Positions 59,940 to 62,615 of a stretch of DNA of 62,615 nucleotides are shown piece by piece (the first letter of the stretch is position 1; every line of letters begins with the position of its first letter). The DNA is from Bacteroidota bacterium (GTDB taxonomy: Bacteria > Bacteroidota > Bacteroidia > NS11-12g > UBA955). The stretch lies in NCBI GenBank assembly GCA_027490055.1, contig JAIXYV010000011.1:1-62615 (forward strand). Direction: 5' to 3'. Below the pieces are notes generated by a model, which saw nothing but the letters and a program-made list of their open reading frames with translations, searched no databases and had not been told where the DNA came from. A program made the translations under genes and the position numbers.

Positions 59940-61334
59940 GTGCTGTTCAATTCCTGGATATTCTTTCTCTTTTTACCCCTGGTTTTTGCCGGCTTTTTTA
60001 GTTTGCCCCACAAATGGCGATGGCTTTTTGCCCTCATCGCTTCTTATGTCTTCTATGGTTGGTGGAAATGGGAATTTCTTATTCTTATAGCTTTTTCTAC
60101 CATCTTCGACTATTTTACTGCTCTGAAAATTGAAGCCTCTGATGTGCCTTCCGTAAGAAAACGATGGCTTGCCTTAAGTCTGTTCATCAATTTAGGAATA
60201 CTTTTTTTCTTCAAATACTTTTACTTTTTTGTTGGAAATACTGAGCCTGTTCAAGCTCTGGCGCACGACCATCAATCTCTAAAAGACTTCATCGATTTCC
60301 TCGGTCGCTCTTTACCAGTCGGTATTTCTTTTTATACTTTTCAAACATTGAGCTATACATTAGATGTATACTACAAAAGAGCCTCTGCTGAAAAACATCT
60401 GGGACAGTTTGCTCTGTTTGTGTCGTATTTCCCGCAGCTGGTAGCCGGACCAATAGAACGATTCACACATCTTAATGATCAACTCAAACAAAAACAAAGT
60501 ATTCTGTACAGCAATCTGCAAGCTGGTTTCAGATTAATACTTTACGGGTTTTTTGTGAAAATGGTAATTGCCGATAACCTGTCTTATACCGTTAGCTCTG
60601 TGTTCGATCAACCAGGTAAATGGGTGTGGTACTGGAACCTTATTGGGGTGCTGGCTTTTGCATTTCAAATTTACGCCGACTTCTTTGGATACTCCCTGAT
60701 AGCCCAAGGTGTCGCTAAATTGTTTGGCGTTAACCTGATGGATAATTTCAATCGTCCCTATCTGGCTAATGGTATCAATGATTTCTGGCAAAGATGGCAT
60801 ATCTCTCTAAGTACCTGGTTCCGCGATTATGTCTATATCCCTTTGGGTGGTAATAGAGTAGGGCAGGCCAAATGGATATTTAATATTCTGGCAGTGTTTT
60901 TATTAAGCGGACTCTGGCACGGTGCCAACTATACCTTTATTATTTGGGGTGCTTTGCATGGTGGCTATTATTTGATAGAACGATTTACGCCTCTTAAAAT
61001 TAAAAACAGTCCGTTTAAAATTCTCATAACTTTTCTGGCTGTGGCTTTTGCCTGGATATTCTTTAGAGCAAATGATATGTCGCAAGCCCTGGATGTTATA
61101 AATGGTGTGATTGGTGTTAATGATGGCGATAGATTGCTGGATACTCAGCCATTTATTTTTATGCTCTTACTGATCTTCGGTGTCCTCGAACTGATGCGAA
61201 AAAACCAGCGCTTCGATGAGTATTGTAACACCTACTCGGCTGTTCAACGCTGGGCACTATACTGTTTTCTCTTGTTTTGTATCCTCACTTTAAGTGGCTC
61301 CGAATACCAGGCCTTTATCTATTTTAAATTCTGA
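59940..61334 (+). CDS. MBOAT family O-acyltransferase (AlgI/DltB-like)
   Basis: SYVFYGWWKWEF, PQLVAGPIERFTHL, NGINDFWQRWHISLSTWFRDYVYIPLGGNR, SGLWHGANYTFIIWGALHG; GTG start. Confidence 0.94.
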   Translation: MLFNSWIFFLFLPLVFAGFFSLPHKWRWLFALIASYVFYGWWKWEFLILIAFSTIFDYFTALKIEASDVPSVRKRWLALSLFINLGILFFFKYFYFFVGNTEPVQALAHDHQSLKDFIDFLGRSLPVGISFYTFQTLSYTLDVYYKRASAEKHLGQFALFVSYFPQLVAGPIERFTHLNDQLKQKQSILYSNLQAGFRLILYGFFVKMVIADNLSYTVSSVFDQPGKWVWYWNLIGVLAFAFQIYADFFGYSLIAQGVAKLFGVNLMDNFNRPYLANGINDFWQRWHISLSTWFRDYVYIPLGGNRVGQAKWIFNILAVFLLSGLWHGANYTFIIWGALHGGYYLIERFTPLKIKNSPFKILITFLAVAFAWIFFRANDMSQALDVINGVIGVNDGDRLLDTQPFIFMLLLIFGVLELMRKNQRFDEYCNTYSAVQRWALYCFLLFCILTLSGSEYQAFIYFKF

Positions 61335-62362
61335 TGCAATGGTCGTTTAAACATATCGCCCCTCGTGTTTTAGCCATTACGGTAACAGTTTTTGTGTCTT
61401 CATGGCTATATAATAAGGTGTTCTGGATACCTGAACTAAAAGATCAGGGACCAATGCTGTATAACTTGATAGAATACCAAAATCACAACGATGTGCTTTA
61501 TTTTGGTGAATCATCTAATTATTGGGTGGCGCCCGAAGATGCGGATAAACGCACCATCAGCGATATGATTAATGATAGTTTAATTGGTGCCCGTTTAAGC
61601 GGTATTCAAGTGCCTGCCTATCATGCAGGAATGTTCCTGCCTGTAATCAAACATATCAATCCCAATAGCAGAGTCAAACACATCGTGGTTACTATGAACC
61701 TGCGCTCTTTTGATAAGCCCTGGATCTTTTCAACTCAGGAAGGTGCTCTGCTAAGAACGCGCTGCTTTTATTATACCACACCTCCTCTCTATAACAGATT
61801 GTGCGCAACACTGGGTTATTACGAAAATCCTAGTGCCGAATTACAAGATGAAAAAATGCTGGAGGCTTTTGAAAAAGATAGTATAAAAGCTAATTTTCCA
61901 CTAGCCTACACCACCGTTAATGCCTGGAAAAATTCTATCGCTTACCTCAATCCCGATGGCTCTACTAACGAAGAAAAACAAGGTCTCGCTCACCATTATG
62001 TTAAAGCCTATGCTTTTTCTATCGATACGCTGAACAATCCTCGTATACGCGACTTCGACGAAATTGTTAATGTTTGTAAATCTAAAAACATCAAAGTGTA
62101 TTTTAATCTCTTATCTGAAAATACGCAATGGGCCGATTCTCTGGTTGGTAAAGAACTCTCAATGCTGATGAGATACAACAGAGATTTACTGGTTAATCGT
62201 TATACCAATCAAGGGGCTGTCGTTATTGATAACCTCGAAGCTGTGCCTGGTAAACACTTCGGTGAAAAAAATTGGACTACCGAACATTACGATCAAACAG
62301 GTAGAGCCATTATCGCCAAAAACGTCTGCAAAGCGCTGGCTTCTGTGCCGAGAAAAAAGTAA
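61334..62362 (+). CDS. MBOAT partner protein, SGNH/DltD-like (inferred)
   Basis: TGATG overlap with MBOAT; single N-terminal TM; DVLYFGESSNYWV nucleophile-like motif and C-terminal TEHYDQTGR. Confidence 0.65.
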   Translation: MQWSFKHIAPRVLAITVTVFVSSWLYNKVFWIPELKDQGPMLYNLIEYQNHNDVLYFGESSNYWVAPEDADKRTISDMINDSLIGARLSGIQVPAYHAGMFLPVIKHINPNSRVKHIVVTMNLRSFDKPWIFSTQEGALLRTRCFYYTTPPLYNRLCATLGYYENPSAELQDEKMLEAFEKDSIKANFPLAYTTVNAWKNSIAYLNPDGSTNEEKQGLAHHYVKAYAFSIDTLNNPRIRDFDEIVNVCKSKNIKVYFNLLSENTQWADSLVGKELSMLMRYNRDLLVNRYTNQGAVVIDNLEAVPGKHFGEKNWTTEHYDQTGRAIIAKNVCKALASVPRKK

Positions 62363-62522
62363 AATTGGTCCATTCTTCCTCGCAATTGACCAACATCATT
62401 AATCTTTATTTGTTATTTTTCTGTTAAATTAATCTGACTTACATCATGGTTGATATACGATTAAGTCAATTATTTCAATGCTTATTCCTTATAACAATGT
62501 CATTATAAGTTCCTTCTATTTT

Positions 62523-62541
62523 ATTTAGAATAATTCTAAAT
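62523..62541. promoter_or_regulatory. Fur-family-like operator, perfect 19-bp palindrome
   Basis: ATTTAGAAT-A-ATTCTAAAT; contains 7-1-7 core TTAGAAT-A-ATTCTAA. Confidence 0.65.
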
Positions 62542-62589
62542 TGATTTGGTCGAATAATTTGAATCCTCTAATATTGCAGCACAAAATTT

Positions 62590-62608
62590 ATTTAAAATGA
62601 TTCTAAAT
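62590..62608. promoter_or_regulatory. Second Fur-family-like operator, one mismatch
   Basis: ATTTAAAAT-G-ATTCTAAAT. Confidence 0.6.
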
Positions 62609-62615
62609 AATTGTA

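Overview
Chromosomal segment of a Bacteroidota bacterium. Evidence: TAnnTTTG/TAnnTTCG -7 boxes, SusC/TonB-type receptors, S46 and M61 peptidases, no obvious Shine-Dalgarno sites. The content is mostly housekeeping and core genes: def (truncated), ruvX, lysA, rluF, lnt, rsmI, rnpB RNA, lpxB, thiolase, YegS-like kinase, SUI1/YciH, flippase, TonB receptor, B12-binding/MeaI-type GTPase, cystathionine beta-synthase, deoxyhypusine synthase-like, SDR, MFS, E2 acyltransferase, OmpA lipoprotein, rlmH, alaS, M23 peptidase, MerR, pfkA, recN, VF530, pyrG, kdsB, DUF5686-type, a cobalamin-riboswitch/BtuB/BtuG-like/BtuF-like operon, and MBOAT plus an SGNH/DltD-like partner. No CRISPR, transposase, phage or tRNA was seen. 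The least explained structures are: (1) a divergent pair of tiny membrane-protein genes (11.1-12.3 kb) that share a promoter/5'-start motif and a homologous 3'UTR plus terminator, although their coding sequences differ; (2) a tandem 88-bp intergenic repeat with two AGC-triloop hairpins; (3) a 35-bp near-perfect palindrome upstream of an acetyltransferase-like gene; (4) an IcmF-like protein lacking its mutase domain; (5) a cytochrome/OB-fold/YceI/DUF5777 cluster; (6) Fur-family-like operators at the right edge; (7) many start codons only 4-7 nt after a -7 box (candidate leaderless mRNAs); (8) a terminator-like hairpin inside the BtuF-like CDS; (9) an A17 tract in rlmH. All homology calls are from reading protein motifs; no database search was run.
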